Below are positions 42,240 through 51,413 of a stretch of 64,000 nucleotides of DNA, piece after piece. The DNA lies in contig NZ_JAMTCP010000008.1 in the NCBI RefSeq assembly GCF_024171885.1, positions 1-64,000 on the forward strand, read 5' to 3'. The notes below the pieces were generated by a model that saw nothing but the letters and a program-made list of their open reading frames with translations, was not told where the DNA came from and searched no databases. The position numbers and the translations under genes are program-made. Each line of letters begins with the position of its first letter. Within the stretch, counting starts at the first letter, position 1. The DNA is from Streptoalloteichus tenebrarius (GTDB taxonomy: Bacteria > Actinomycetota > Actinomycetes > Mycobacteriales > Pseudonocardiaceae).

Positions 42240-42254
42240 TCTCACGAAGTGAGA
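42240..42254 (+). promoter_or_regulatory. Operator-like palindrome before the leader peptide
   Basis: TCTCAC GAA GTGAGA is a perfect inverted repeat; it is followed at 42249-42262 by GTGAGACGCTCACC, a second overlapping GTGA/TCAC dyad. It lies 43 bases upstream of the leader peptide start, where a repressor would overlap the promoter (GATTAGGGT at about 42281 is a possible -10). Confidence 0.5.
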
Positions 42255-42296
42255 CGCTCACCCGAAAGGGTGATCACGGCGATTAGGGTTCGGGGC

Positions 42297-42389
42297 ATGG
42301 TGTCCCTCGGTCGGCTCTCGATGCCCGACTTCGAGCTCGTGCTGCTCGGCGTGCACACGCTGAGCGTCAGCGACGTCCACTGTCGCTGA
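42297..42389 (+). CDS. 30-residue putative leader peptide of the peptide transporter operon
   Basis: ATG 42297 to TGA 42387-42389, after GGTTCGGGG. The product begins MVSLGRLSMPDFELVLLG and ends VHTLSVSDVHCR. Actinobacteria often have short leader peptides of this size ending in a His/Ser/Cys-rich stretch before transporter or biosynthesis operons, where ribosome stalling controls downstream transcription. It is followed by a 40-base pyrimidine tract (about 42400-42440) and a long untranslated region before the ABC transporter gene at 42571. Coding is inferred from position and composition. Confidence 0.5.
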   Translation: MVSLGRLSMPDFELVLLGVHTLSVSDVHCR

Positions 42390-42570
42390 CCGCGCGGACA
42401 CACCCTCTCCTCCTCCCTCTTTCTCCTTCCCATCCCGTTCGCGTCGCCCGCGCCGCGTCGCCGTGAGGCGTCCCGGCGCGCCGTGACACGCGCGGCGTCG
42501 ACCGCTGTCGGCGTCCGCGCGGCGGGCCGTCCGCGTCGCGGGCCGGGAGCCCACCCCAGGAGCGTTCGTC

Positions 42571-44265
42571 GTGCGAAGAAAGATCGTCCTGTTCGCCGTG
42601 GCCGCGGTCGCCGGCTCGGTGAGCGTCGCCTGCGGGGGCGGCGCCACCTCGGCCGCCGGCGCCTTCGACCCCGCCACCTGCCAGGGCGGGACCCTGACCG
42701 TGCTCAACCAGCGCGACGAGTCCCACCTCGACCCGGCCCGGCTCTACACCTCCGGCGGCGGCAACATCCCCTCGCTGCTGTTCAGGACGCTGACCACCAG
42801 GACCAGGGCCGGCGGGCAGGAGGGCACCAAGGTCGCGCCCGACCTCGCCACGAACACCGGCGAGCCCAGCGACGACGCGAAGACCTGGACCTACCACCTC
42901 CGCGACGGGCTGAAGTTCGACGACGGCACGCCGATCACCGCGCAGGACGTCAAGTACGGCATCGAGCGCAGCTTCTCGCCCGAGCTGCCGGGCGGCGCGC
43001 CCTACCTGCGGGACTGGCTCGTCGGCGCCGCCGACTACAAGGGCGTCTACGCCCAGCCCGAGGGCATCGCGGCGATCGAGACGCCCGACGAGAAGACCAT
43101 CGTGTTCCGGCTGCGCAAGCCGCAGGGCGACTTCCCGTACCTGGCGACCGCGACCCAGTTCTCCCCGGTGCCCAAGGCCAGGGACACCGGGACCAACTAC
43201 GAGAACAAGCCGGTCTCCAGCGGGCCGTACCGGATCGAGAGGTTCGAGAAGAACAAGGAGCTCGTGCTCGCCCGCAACGAGCACTGGTCCCGGTCGCTCG
43301 ACCCGAACCGGCTGGCCTGCCCGGACCGGGTGGAGATCCACTACGGCCTGAACCCGGCCGTCATCAACCAGCGCATCGCCAGCGGCAGCGGCGCCGACGC
43401 CAACGCGGTGACCACCACCGCCCAGCTCGGCCCTGACGAGCTGGCCCGGCTCGACAGCGACCCCGAGCTGGCCAGGCGGGTGGCCAGGGGCAACTTCCCC
43501 TACACCTGGTACCTGTCCTACGACACCACCAAGGCCCCGTTCGACAACCCCAAGGTGCGGCAGGCGTTCACGTACGCGGTCAACCGCCAAGCCGTGATCA
43601 ACGCCGCCGGCGGTAGCTCGTTGGCCTACCCGGCCACCACCTTCCTGCCGGAGCAGGAGGCGATGGGCTTCAAGAAGTACGACTTCTACCCGGCCGGCGA
43701 GACCGGCGACCCGGAGAAGGCCAGGCAGCTCCTGGCCGAGGCCGGCTACCCGAACGGCATTGAGGTGACCCTCGCCCACTCCACGCAGAGCGGCGAGGGC
43801 GACGGGCCGGAGGTCGCCTCGGCGATCCAGGACGCCTACAAGCGCGCGGGGATCACCGTGAAGCTCCAGGGCATCGACGCCAGCTCCTACTCCACCACCA
43901 TCGCCAACCCCGCCACCCAGCCCCAGATCGCGTTGTCCGGCTGGGGCGCGGACTGGCCGTCGGGCGGGCCGTTCCTCATCCCGGTGTTCGACGGCAGGCA
44001 GATCCTCGCCAGCGGCGGGAACTTCAACCTCGCCCACCACGACGACCCCGAGGTGAACGCCGAGATCGACGAGATCACCCGGATCACCGACCCGAAGCAG
44101 GCCGCGAAGCGGTGGGGCGAGCTGGACGAGAAGCTCGGCAGGAAGGCGTTGGTGGTGCCCCTGTTCCACGGCAAGGACGCCGCGCTGTTCGGCAAGAACG
44201 TGAAGAACGCGTTCGTCAGCGACTGGACCGGCAAGTACGACCTGTCGGCGCTGTCGGTCAAGTGA
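42571..44265 (+). CDS. ABC transporter substrate-binding lipoprotein, family 5 (oligopeptide type)
   Basis: A 564-residue secreted lipoprotein that captures peptides for the permease encoded next. Signal: KIVLFAVAAVAGSVSVAC with lipobox SVAC. Family 5 features: LNQRDESHLDPARLY, APDLATNTGEPSDDAKTWTY, HLRDGLKFDDGTPITAQDVK, YGIERSFSPE, SSGPYRIERFEKNKELVLAR, and DNPKVRQAFTYAVNRQAVIN. GTG 42571 with CCAGGAGC upstream. The hairpin at 44277-44305 separates it from the permease genes. Confidence 0.95.
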   Translation: MRRKIVLFAVAAVAGSVSVACGGGATSAAGAFDPATCQGGTLTVLNQRDESHLDPARLYTSGGGNIPSLLFRTLTTRTRAGGQEGTKVAPDLATNTGEPSDDAKTWTYHLRDGLKFDDGTPITAQDVKYGIERSFSPELPGGAPYLRDWLVGAADYKGVYAQPEGIAAIETPDEKTIVFRLRKPQGDFPYLATATQFSPVPKARDTGTNYENKPVSSGPYRIERFEKNKELVLARNEHWSRSLDPNRLACPDRVEIHYGLNPAVINQRIASGSGADANAVTTTAQLGPDELARLDSDPELARRVARGNFPYTWYLSYDTTKAPFDNPKVRQAFTYAVNRQAVINAAGGSSLAYPATTFLPEQEAMGFKKYDFYPAGETGDPEKARQLLAEAGYPNGIEVTLAHSTQSGEGDGPEVASAIQDAYKRAGITVKLQGIDASSYSTTIANPATQPQIALSGWGADWPSGGPFLIPVFDGRQILASGGNFNLAHHDDPEVNAEIDEITRITDPKQAAKRWGELDEKLGRKALVVPLFHGKDAALFGKNVKNAFVSDWTGKYDLSALSVK

Positions 44266-44276
44266 GGCGCTCCGGC

Positions 44277-44305
44277 CGCCCGACCCCGGTCACCGGGGTC
44301 GGGCG
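44277..44305 (+). promoter_or_regulatory. Intercistronic hairpin between binding protein and permease genes
   Basis: Perfect 13-base stem CGCCCGACCCCGG / CCGGGGTCGGGCG with a three-base loop, 11 bases after the binding-protein stop. Such stems commonly stabilise or partly terminate the upstream message so the binding protein outnumbers the membrane subunits. Confidence 0.7.
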
Positions 44306-44332
44306 ACCGGTCGAGGGGAGGAGGCGATCGCG

Positions 44333-45304
44333 GTGAGCGTGCCGGTGGAGACGACGACACGGGCGGGGACGACGGAGGACGGGCCACCGCCGGCGCGGTC
44401 GGCGCGCGTGGTGTGGCGCCGCCTGCTGGCGGACCGCCCCGCGGTGTTCGGCCTGGCGTTCGCCGGCCTGGCGGTGCTCGTCGCGCTGACCGCCCCGCTG
44501 CTGAGCGCGCTGGAGGGCCAGGACCCGGTCACCTTCCACCCCGAGCTGGTGGACTCCGCGCGCGGCGGCGTGCCGCTCGGGTCGTTCGGCGGCGTCAGCG
44601 CCGAGCACTGGCTTGGCGTGGAGCCGCAGACCGGGCGCGACCTGTTCGCGCGGACCGTGCACGGCGCCCAGATCTCGCTGGCGGTCGCGGTCGGCGCGGC
44701 CGTCGTGCAGGTGGGGCTGGGCGTGGCGCTCGGCCTCGCGGCCGGGCTGGGCGGGCGCTGGCTCGACCACCTCCTCGGCAGGGTCATCGACCTGGTGATC
44801 GCCTTCCCCTCGCTGATCTTCTCGGTGGCGCTGCTGGCCGTCGTGCCCGACTCGTTCCCCCGGCCGCTGCTGCTCATGCTGATCCTGGGCCTGTTCGGCT
44901 GGGGCGGCACCGCCAGGATCGTGCGGGCCCAGGTCCTGAGCCTGCGGTCCAGGGACCACGTGGCCGCCGCCCGGCTGGCCGGCGCCCGCCCGGCCAGGGT
45001 CGCGTTCCGGGAGATCCTGCCCGGCGTGGTCGCCCCGGTCCTGTCGTACGCGGCGATCCTGTTGCCCTCCAACATGATCGCCGAAGCCGGCCTGTCCTTC
45101 CTCGGGGTCGGCGTGCGGCCGCCGACGCCGTCGTGGGGGCAGATGCTGTCCAAGGCCACCACCTGGTTCCGCGGCGACCCGGTCTACGTGCTCGTGCCCG
45201 CGATCCTGTTGTTCCTCACCGTGTTGTCGTTCAGCCTGCTCGCCGACGGGCTGCGGACCGCGCTGGACCCGCGCGCGGGCGGCCTCGCGCGCAGGGCGGA
45301 GTGA
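44333..45304 (+). CDS. Peptide ABC transporter permease (DppC/OppC type)
   Basis: A 323-residue inner-membrane subunit. N-terminal helix AVFGLAFAGLAVLVALTAPL, then WLGVEPQTGRDLFARTVHGA (the conserved LGTDxxGRDxxSR-type motif) and five more helices. The EAA loop reads HVAAARLAGARPARVAFREI followed by LPGVVAPVL, and AEAGLSFLGVGVRPPTPSWG is the typical C-terminal signature. GTG 44333 follows GGAGGAGG. Pairs with the DppB-type subunit immediately downstream. Confidence 0.95.
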   Translation: MSVPVETTTRAGTTEDGPPPARSARVVWRRLLADRPAVFGLAFAGLAVLVALTAPLLSALEGQDPVTFHPELVDSARGGVPLGSFGGVSAEHWLGVEPQTGRDLFARTVHGAQISLAVAVGAAVVQVGLGVALGLAAGLGGRWLDHLLGRVIDLVIAFPSLIFSVALLAVVPDSFPRPLLLMLILGLFGWGGTARIVRAQVLSLRSRDHVAAARLAGARPARVAFREILPGVVAPVLSYAAILLPSNMIAEAGLSFLGVGVRPPTPSWGQMLSKATTWFRGDPVYVLVPAILLFLTVLSFSLLADGLRTALDPRAGGLARRAE

Positions 45305-45307
45305 GAC

Positions 45308-46300
45308 GTGCTGTCCTACCTGGTGCGTCGCGTCGTCGGCGCCGTCGTCGTGTTGTTCGTGCTCTCGGTCGCGGTCTTCGCGATCTTCTACCTGCTGCCG
45401 GGCGACCCCGCCCAGTTGGTCTGCGGCGTCAAGACCTGCTCCGCCGACCGGCTGGCGCTCGTGCGGCAGAAACTCGGCCTCGACCAGCCGGTCGCCATGC
45501 AGTACTGGCAGTTCGTCACCGGCCTGGTGGTCGGGCGGGACGTCAGCGCCGGCCCGACCGTGCTCCACTGCCCCGCGCCCTGCCTCGGGTTCTCGTTCCA
45601 GACCGACGAGCCGGTGCTCGCGCTCATCACCGACCGCCTGCCGGTGTCGCTGTCGCTGACCCTCGGCGCGATGGTGCTGTGGCTGACCATCGGCGTCGGT
45701 GGCGGCGTGCTCTCGGCGTTGCGCCGGGGGAGGTTCGTCGACAGGGCCACCACGGCCCTGGTGCTGGGCGGCATGTCCGTGCCGGTGTTCGTCTCCGGGC
45801 TCCTGCTGCTCATGGTGTTCTGCGTCTGGCTGCGCTGGCTGCCGTTCCCCAGCTACGTGCCCCTGGGCAGCGACCCGGCCGCCTGGGCGGCCAACCTCGT
45901 CCTTCCCTGGTTCGCCCTCGCGCTGGTGCAGGCCGCGACGTACGCCCGGCTGACCAGGACCTCCATGCTGGAGACGCTGGCCGAGGACCACATCAGGACG
46001 GCCCGCGCCTACGGCCTGCGGGAGAGCCGGGTGGTCGGGCGGCACGCGCTGCGCGGCGCGCTGACCCCGCTGGCGACCATGCTGGCCATCGACGTCGGCG
46101 CGGTTCTGACCAGCGCCGCGCTCACCGAGACGCTGTTCGGCCTGCCCGGTCTCGGCCAGCTCCTGGTGCAGTCGGTCAACACGCTCGACCTGCCGGTCGT
46201 CGTGGGCCTGATGCTGCTCGCCGGCTTCGCCATCGTGATCGGCAACGTGGTCGCGGACCTGCTGTACGCCGTGTTGGACCGGAGGGTGAGCCTGACATGA
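45308..46300 (+). CDS. Peptide ABC transporter permease (DppB/OppB type)
   Basis: A 330-residue permease. MLSYLVRRVVGAVVVLFVLS opens the first helix; FYLLPGDPAQLVCG, LVRQKLGLDQPVAMQYWQFV and the EAA loop HIRTARAYGLRESRVVGRHA (with LRGALTPLATML) are typical. An extra loop with four Cys (LVCGVKTCSAD and LHCPAPCLGF) faces the outside and may form disulfides, which is uncommon in the family. The order permease C before B is reversed from the usual operon. It starts three bases after the previous stop. Confidence 0.94.
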   Translation: MLSYLVRRVVGAVVVLFVLSVAVFAIFYLLPGDPAQLVCGVKTCSADRLALVRQKLGLDQPVAMQYWQFVTGLVVGRDVSAGPTVLHCPAPCLGFSFQTDEPVLALITDRLPVSLSLTLGAMVLWLTIGVGGGVLSALRRGRFVDRATTALVLGGMSVPVFVSGLLLLMVFCVWLRWLPFPSYVPLGSDPAAWAANLVLPWFALALVQAATYARLTRTSMLETLAEDHIRTARAYGLRESRVVGRHALRGALTPLATMLAIDVGAVLTSAALTETLFGLPGLGQLLVQSVNTLDLPVVVGLMLLAGFAIVIGNVVADLLYAVLDRRVSLT

Positions 46301-48072
46301 GCGCGTCCCAACCGCTGCTCGCGCCCGTCGCGGCCGAGGAGGCGCGGCGGCCCGTCGTCGCCGTCGAGGACCTGCGCATCGCCTTCCCCGGGGAGACCGG
46401 GGAGGTCGTGGCCGTCGACGGCCTGTCGTTCACGCTGAGCCCCGGAGCCGCGCTCGGCCTGGTCGGGGAGTCCGGCTCCGGCAAGAGCGCCACCGCCCTG
46501 GCGTTGCTCGGGCTGCACCGCGGCTCCTCGGCCAGGGTGAGCGGCCGGGTCGAGGTGGCCGGCGTCGACCTGGGCGCGGCGAGCGCCGAGGAGGTCCGGC
46601 GGCTGCGCGGCCGGCGGATCGCCATGATCTTCCAGGACCCGCTGTCCGCGCTCGACCCCTACTACTCGGTGGGCGACCAGATCGCCGAGGTCTGCCGGGT
46701 GCACACCGGGATGGACCGGCGCGCCGCGTGGGCCAGGGCCGTCACCGTGCTCGACCGGGTCGGCATCCCCTCGGCGGCGCGGCGGGCCCGGTCCCATCCC
46801 CACGAGTTCTCCGGCGGGATGCGGCAGCGCGCGATGATCGCGATGGCCCTCGCCTGCGAGCCGGACGTGCTCGTGGCCGACGAGCCGACCACCGCGCTCG
46901 ACGTGACCGTGCAGGCCCAGATCCTCGACCTGCTGCACGAGCTGCGCGAGGAGTCCGGGATGGCCCTGCTGCTGGTCACCCACGACCTCGGCGTGGCGGC
47001 CGGCAACGTCGACGACGTCCTGGTGATGCACGCGGGGGTGGCGGTCGAGCGCGGCCCGGTCGGCCGGGTGCTCTCCGCCCCGACCGAGCCCTACACCAGG
47101 GAGCTGGTCGCGGCGGTCCCCAGGATCGAGACGCCCCGTCGGTCCATTGTGGACACTAAGGGCGTCACTCCTTCGTCTACAGTGGACAAGAATGCCGAGC
47201 CCCTGGTGCGGATCACCGAGCTGCGCCGGCACTTCCGCCAGCGCGGCGGGTTGTTCCGCCGCGGCGAGCCGGTGCGCGCGGTCGACGGAGTGAGCCTCGG
47301 CGTCCTGCGCGGGGAGACGCTGGGGATCGTCGGCGAGAGCGGCTCGGGCAAGACGACGCTCGCGCGCATGATGGTCCGGCTGCTCGACCCCACCTCGGGC
47401 ACGATCCACTTCGACGGGCACGACCTGGCGTCGTTGCCGGAGAAGCGCCTGCGCCCGCTGCGGCGCGACCTCCAGATGGTGTTCCAGGACCCGGCGTCCT
47501 CGCTCAACCCGCGCCGCACCGTGGGGGACAGCATCGCCGACCCGCTCCGGATCCACGGCGCCGACGAGTCCGAGATCCGCCGCGTCGTCGCGGAGATGAT
47601 GGAACGGGTCGGCCTCGACCCGGCGCGGCGGGACCGCTACCCGCACGAGTTCTCCGGCGGGCAACGGCAACGCGTCGGCATCGCCCGCGCGCTCGTGCTG
47701 CGGCCCCGACTCCTGGTCTGCGACGAACCGGTGTCCGCGTTGGACGTCTCCACCCAGAGCCGCGTGGTGCGGCTGCTGGCCGACCTCAAGCGGGAGTTCG
47801 ACCTGACGCTGGTGTTCGTGGCCCACGACCTCGCCCTGGTCCGCCAGGTCAGCGACCGGGTCGCGGTGATGCGGGCCGGGCAGGTCGTGGAGATCGCCGA
47901 CTCCGACACGCTCTACGAGAACCCCGAGCACCCGTACACGCGGGCCCTGCTGGCCGCCGTGCCGCGCCTCGACCCCGAGCAGGCGCGGGCGCAACGCGCC
48001 GCCCGGCGGGCCGTCGCCGTGGCGGACGCCGACCACGCGGGGACGTCCGAGGGAGCGGGCGAGCCTCGCTAG
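46297..48072 (+). CDS. Fused dipeptide/oligopeptide ABC transporter ATPase (DppD-DppF)
   Basis: A 591-residue protein with two ATPase domains. Domain 1 (about 18-270): Walker A GLVGESGSGKSATALALLG, signature HEFSGGMRQRAMIAMAL, Walker B DVLVADEPTTALDVTVQ. Domain 2 (about 305-560): GIVGESGSGKTTLARMMVRL, HEFSGGQRQRVGIARALVL, RLLVCDEPVSALDVSTQ. Each ends with the PYTRxLxAAVPR extension of the peptide family. The linker SIVDTKGVTPSSTVDKNAEP carries two copies of the dispersed palindrome. ATG 46297 overlaps the permease stop (ATGA). Confidence 0.96.
   Translation: MSASQPLLAPVAAEEARRPVVAVEDLRIAFPGETGEVVAVDGLSFTLSPGAALGLVGESGSGKSATALALLGLHRGSSARVSGRVEVAGVDLGAASAEEVRRLRGRRIAMIFQDPLSALDPYYSVGDQIAEVCRVHTGMDRRAAWARAVTVLDRVGIPSAARRARSHPHEFSGGMRQRAMIAMALACEPDVLVADEPTTALDVTVQAQILDLLHELREESGMALLLVTHDLGVAAGNVDDVLVMHAGVAVERGPVGRVLSAPTEPYTRELVAAVPRIETPRRSIVDTKGVTPSSTVDKNAEPLVRITELRRHFRQRGGLFRRGEPVRAVDGVSLGVLRGETLGIVGESGSGKTTLARMMVRLLDPTSGTIHFDGHDLASLPEKRLRPLRRDLQMVFQDPASSLNPRRTVGDSIADPLRIHGADESEIRRVVAEMMERVGLDPARRDRYPHEFSGGQRQRVGIARALVLRPRLLVCDEPVSALDVSTQSRVVRLLADLKREFDLTLVFVAHDLALVRQVSDRVAVMRAGQVVEIADSDTLYENPEHPYTRALLAAVPRLDPEQARAQRAARRAVAVADADHAGTSEGAGEPR
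47142..47154. repeat. Dispersed palindrome inside the ATPase linker, copy 1
   Basis: GTCCATTGTGGAC matches GTCCANNNTGGAC; in frame it encodes S-I-V-D in the linker between the two ATPase domains. Confidence 0.7.
47175..47187. repeat. Dispersed palindrome inside the ATPase linker, copy 2
   Basis: GTCTACAGTGGAC (one mismatch) encodes S-T-V-D, 33 bases after copy 1 and in the same frame. Confidence 0.6.
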
Positions 48073-49011
<939 letters not shown>

Positions 49012-49085
49012 GGAAACGCCGCGCGTGGTGCGCGTGGCCCCGTCGTCGCGTCGGTGTCCCCTCGCCGCCGCACTAGACTCCTGGC

Positions 49086-49781
49086 GTGGGTTCCCCCGTC
49101 GACTCCGGCCGGTTGGTCCTGGCCGCCACGCCCCTCGGTGACTTCCGGGACGCCTCGCCCCGGCTGGTCGAGATGCTGGCCACCGCCGACGTCGTCGCGG
49201 CGGAGGACACCCGGCACCTGCGCACCCTGACCGGCGTCCTCGGCGTGACGCCCACCGGGCGCGTGGTCAGCTTCTACGACGCCGTCGAGGCGGCGCGGGT
49301 GCCCGGCCTGGTCGCCGCCATGCGGTCGGGCGCGACCGTGTTGCTGGTGACCGACGCGGGCATGCCCAGCGTCTCCGACCCCGGCTACCGGCTGGTGGCC
49401 GCCTGCGTGGCCGAGGACCTCCCCGTGACCTGCCTGCCCGGCCCGTCGGCCGTGCTCACCGCGTTGGCGGTGGCCGGCTTCCCCGGCAGGCGGTTCTGCT
49501 TCGACGGGTTCCCGCCCCGCAAGGCGGGGCCGCGCCGGCGGTGGTTCGCCGCCTTGGCGGGGGAGACCAGGACGTGCGTGTTCTTCGAGTCGCCGCACCG
49601 TCTCGCCGAGAGCCTCGCGGACGCGGCCGAGGTGCTCGGCCCCGACCGCAAAGCCGTGGTCTGCAAGGACCTGACGAAGAAGCGGTACGAGGACGTGCGG
49701 AGGGGGACGCTGCCCGAACTCGCGGCGTGGGCGGCGGAGGGCGTGCGGGGCGAGTTCACGGTGGTGCTGGCCGGCGCGTGA
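49086..49781 (+). CDS. rsmI: 16S rRNA (cytidine-1402-2'-O)-methyltransferase, short form
   Basis: A 231-residue RsmI, which 2'-O-methylates C1402 in the decoding centre. Marks: LVLAATPLGDFRDASPRLVE, VVAAEDTRHLRTLTGVLGVT, LVTDAGMPSVSDPGYRLVAA, LPGPSAVLTALAVAGFPGRR, FCFDGFPPRKAGPRRRWFAA, FFESPHRLAESLADAAEVLG and KDLTKKRYEDVRRGTLPELA. The product ends at FTVVLAGA; usual members continue for about 40-50 more residues (a C-terminal helical domain), so this one is short, without a visible frameshift. GTG 49086. Confidence 0.92.
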   Translation: MGSPVDSGRLVLAATPLGDFRDASPRLVEMLATADVVAAEDTRHLRTLTGVLGVTPTGRVVSFYDAVEAARVPGLVAAMRSGATVLLVTDAGMPSVSDPGYRLVAACVAEDLPVTCLPGPSAVLTALAVAGFPGRRFCFDGFPPRKAGPRRRWFAALAGETRTCVFFESPHRLAESLADAAEVLGPDRKAVVCKDLTKKRYEDVRRGTLPELAAWAAEGVRGEFTVVLAGA

Positions 49782-50044
49782 GGCGCGCCCGCCGCCCCGC
49801 GTCCCGCTCTCGGTCAGGTTCTCGACCGGCGAAGCCCCGCCGTGCCCACACCCGGCGTTGTGCTCACACCCGTGCCGCTCGGCGGTCGCCGTCTCTCCGG
49901 AGCCGCCGTGCTCGTGGGGCGTCCCGGCCGACCCGGGCGGGCGACGGGTCGGTGTGTGCCACCGGGACGGGAGAGGCGGGCGACCGGAGGGGTCGGGCGG
50001 TCACGGCGTGGGGCGGTCACAAGCTGGGGCGGGGGAGCGCCCCG

Positions 50045-50266
50045 TCACTTGTAGCGGTAGACGATGCGGCCGCGGCTCAGGTCGTAGGGCGACAGCTCGA
50101 CGACGACCCGGTCCTCCAACAGGATCCGGATGTAGTTCTTGCGCATCTTTCCGCTGATGTGCGCGAGGACGGTGTGCCCGTTCTGGAGCTCCACCCGGAA
50201 CATGGCGTTGGGCAGCGCCTCGATCACCCGTCCCTCGACCTCGACGGACCCTTCCTTCTTTCCCAT
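50045..50266 (-). CDS. infA: Translation initiation factor IF-1 paralogue
   Basis: A 73-residue OB-fold protein: [60 protein letters not shown] and GRIVYRYK. It is full length and close to standard IF-1, but it is not in the usual ribosomal protein operon (no rpmJ, rpsM or map nearby). Position alone suggests a second copy, possibly stress- or phase-specific. ATG 50266 follows a purine-rich AAGGAGAAGGCGGGTA. Flanking gaps (49782-50044 and 50267-50508) show no other gene. Confidence 0.95.
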   Translation of the reverse strand: MGKKEGSVEVEGRVIEALPNAMFRVELQNGHTVLAHISGKMRKNYIRILLEDRVVVELSPYDLSRGRIVYRYK

Positions 50267-50508
50267 TACCCGCCTTCTCCTTCCGTTGGCCGACGGGGCG
50301 GTCCCGTTTTGCGGCGCCGACTTCGTGGACTTCGGGGCGCTGTGGGCCAAATCGCATTGTACCGCCCGGGTGTCGAACGGCGCGGTTGTTGTCCGTCGCA
50401 CGCCGGCGCGCCGATTCCAGCCGCCACGCCCTTCGGCGCGTCGGCCGCCCTGGGTCGGACCGCCGGGGGACGGACCGCCGGGGCCGGGCCGACGCGCCGG
50501 GCGGGCGC

Positions 50509-51081
50509 TCAACCGGCGGCCTCCGCCGCCTCGTGGTCGGCGCGGGAGAGCTGGATGGCACGACGCCGGGCCAGCCGGTGCGTGCGCCGGATCTCCGCCT
50601 CCCGGAACCGGCGGTGGTCCTCGGCGGTCTCCGGGCGGACCGGGGGAACGGGCCGGGGCCGGCCCTCCGGGTCGATCGCCACGAACGTGAGGTAGGCGCT
50701 GGCGACGTGGTGGGCCGGCGTGGACTCGTTCCACCGCTCGGCCAGCACCCGCACGCCGATCTCCATCGAGGTGCGGCCCGTCCAGTTGACCTGCGCGTGG
50801 GCGTGCAACAGGTCACCGACCCGCGCCGGGACCAGGAAGGTCAGCTCGTCGACGGCGGCGGTGACCGCCGGACCGCCGCTGTGCCGGCCGGCCACGGCCG
50901 CCGCGGCGTCGTCGACCAGCTTCATCACGACCCCGCCGTGCCCGGTGCCGTACAGGTTGGCGTCCTGCGGCGACACGATGTGTGACAGCGTCGTGCGGGA
51001 CGCCGAGGAGGGTTTCGGCTCCAGCGTCGTGGTCTCGTCCTCCGGTGTGACGCCGGCGGGGGCGTCGGGCAGTGGGGCCAT
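50509..51081 (-). CDS. Acyl-CoA thioesterase (hotdog fold)
   Basis: A 190-residue cytoplasmic thioesterase of the YciA/BACH-like type: [60 protein letters not shown] and [20 protein letters not shown]. The first block holds the catalytic N/D...GG..M pattern. ATG 51081 with GAAGGACAGGCC upstream. Substrate chain length cannot be told. The C-terminal tail is basic and helical. Confidence 0.9.
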   Translation of the reverse strand: MAPLPDAPAGVTPEDETTTLEPKPSSASRTTLSHIVSPQDANLYGTGHGGVVMKLVDDAAAAVAGRHSGGPAVTAAVDELTFLVPARVGDLLHAHAQVNWTGRTSMEIGVRVLAERWNESTPAHHVASAYLTFVAIDPEGRPRPVPPVRPETAEDHRRFREAEIRRTHRLARRRAIQLSRADHEAAEAAG

Positions 51082-51358
51082 GGCCTGTCCTTCCTCACGC
51101 GTGCCTGAGCACGTCCGCGGCCGGCGCGGGGTGACACACCTGTCGGCCCCCGCGGCCCTCGGCCCGTTCCGCCGGCCACGGACCACCACGCGTCGTCCGA
51201 CACGTGGGCCACCGGCAGATCCTCGCCGCGCGCGGACCGGAACTCCCCGTGCTGGACGGGAATCCGGCGGCCTCGTGGCCGTCGCTGTCCTGGCGATCCG
51301 GTGACGCCACCCAGCATAGGCACGCCCTCGGCCCCCGGCCCCGAGGCGGACGCGCGGG

Positions 51359-51392
51359 AGGGGGCGGCCGACGTGTGACGTCGACCGCCCCC
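51359..51392 (-). terminator. Terminator after the sugar-binding lipoprotein gene
   Basis: AGGGGGCGG(C)CGACG / CGTCG(A)CCGCCCCCT stem with a five-base loop and one C.A mismatch, 22 bases beyond the stop at 51414. The rest of 51082-51413 shows no gene. Confidence 0.8.
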
Positions 51393-51413
51393 TCCTCGCG
51401 GCGGGAGCCGTGA

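Noticed and set aside
42297-42389. Classical cysteine-sulfur attenuator leader
   Set aside because: The peptide lacks the usual HVDL-like motif and the downstream genes are peptide transporters, so I keep only the broader leader-peptide call.
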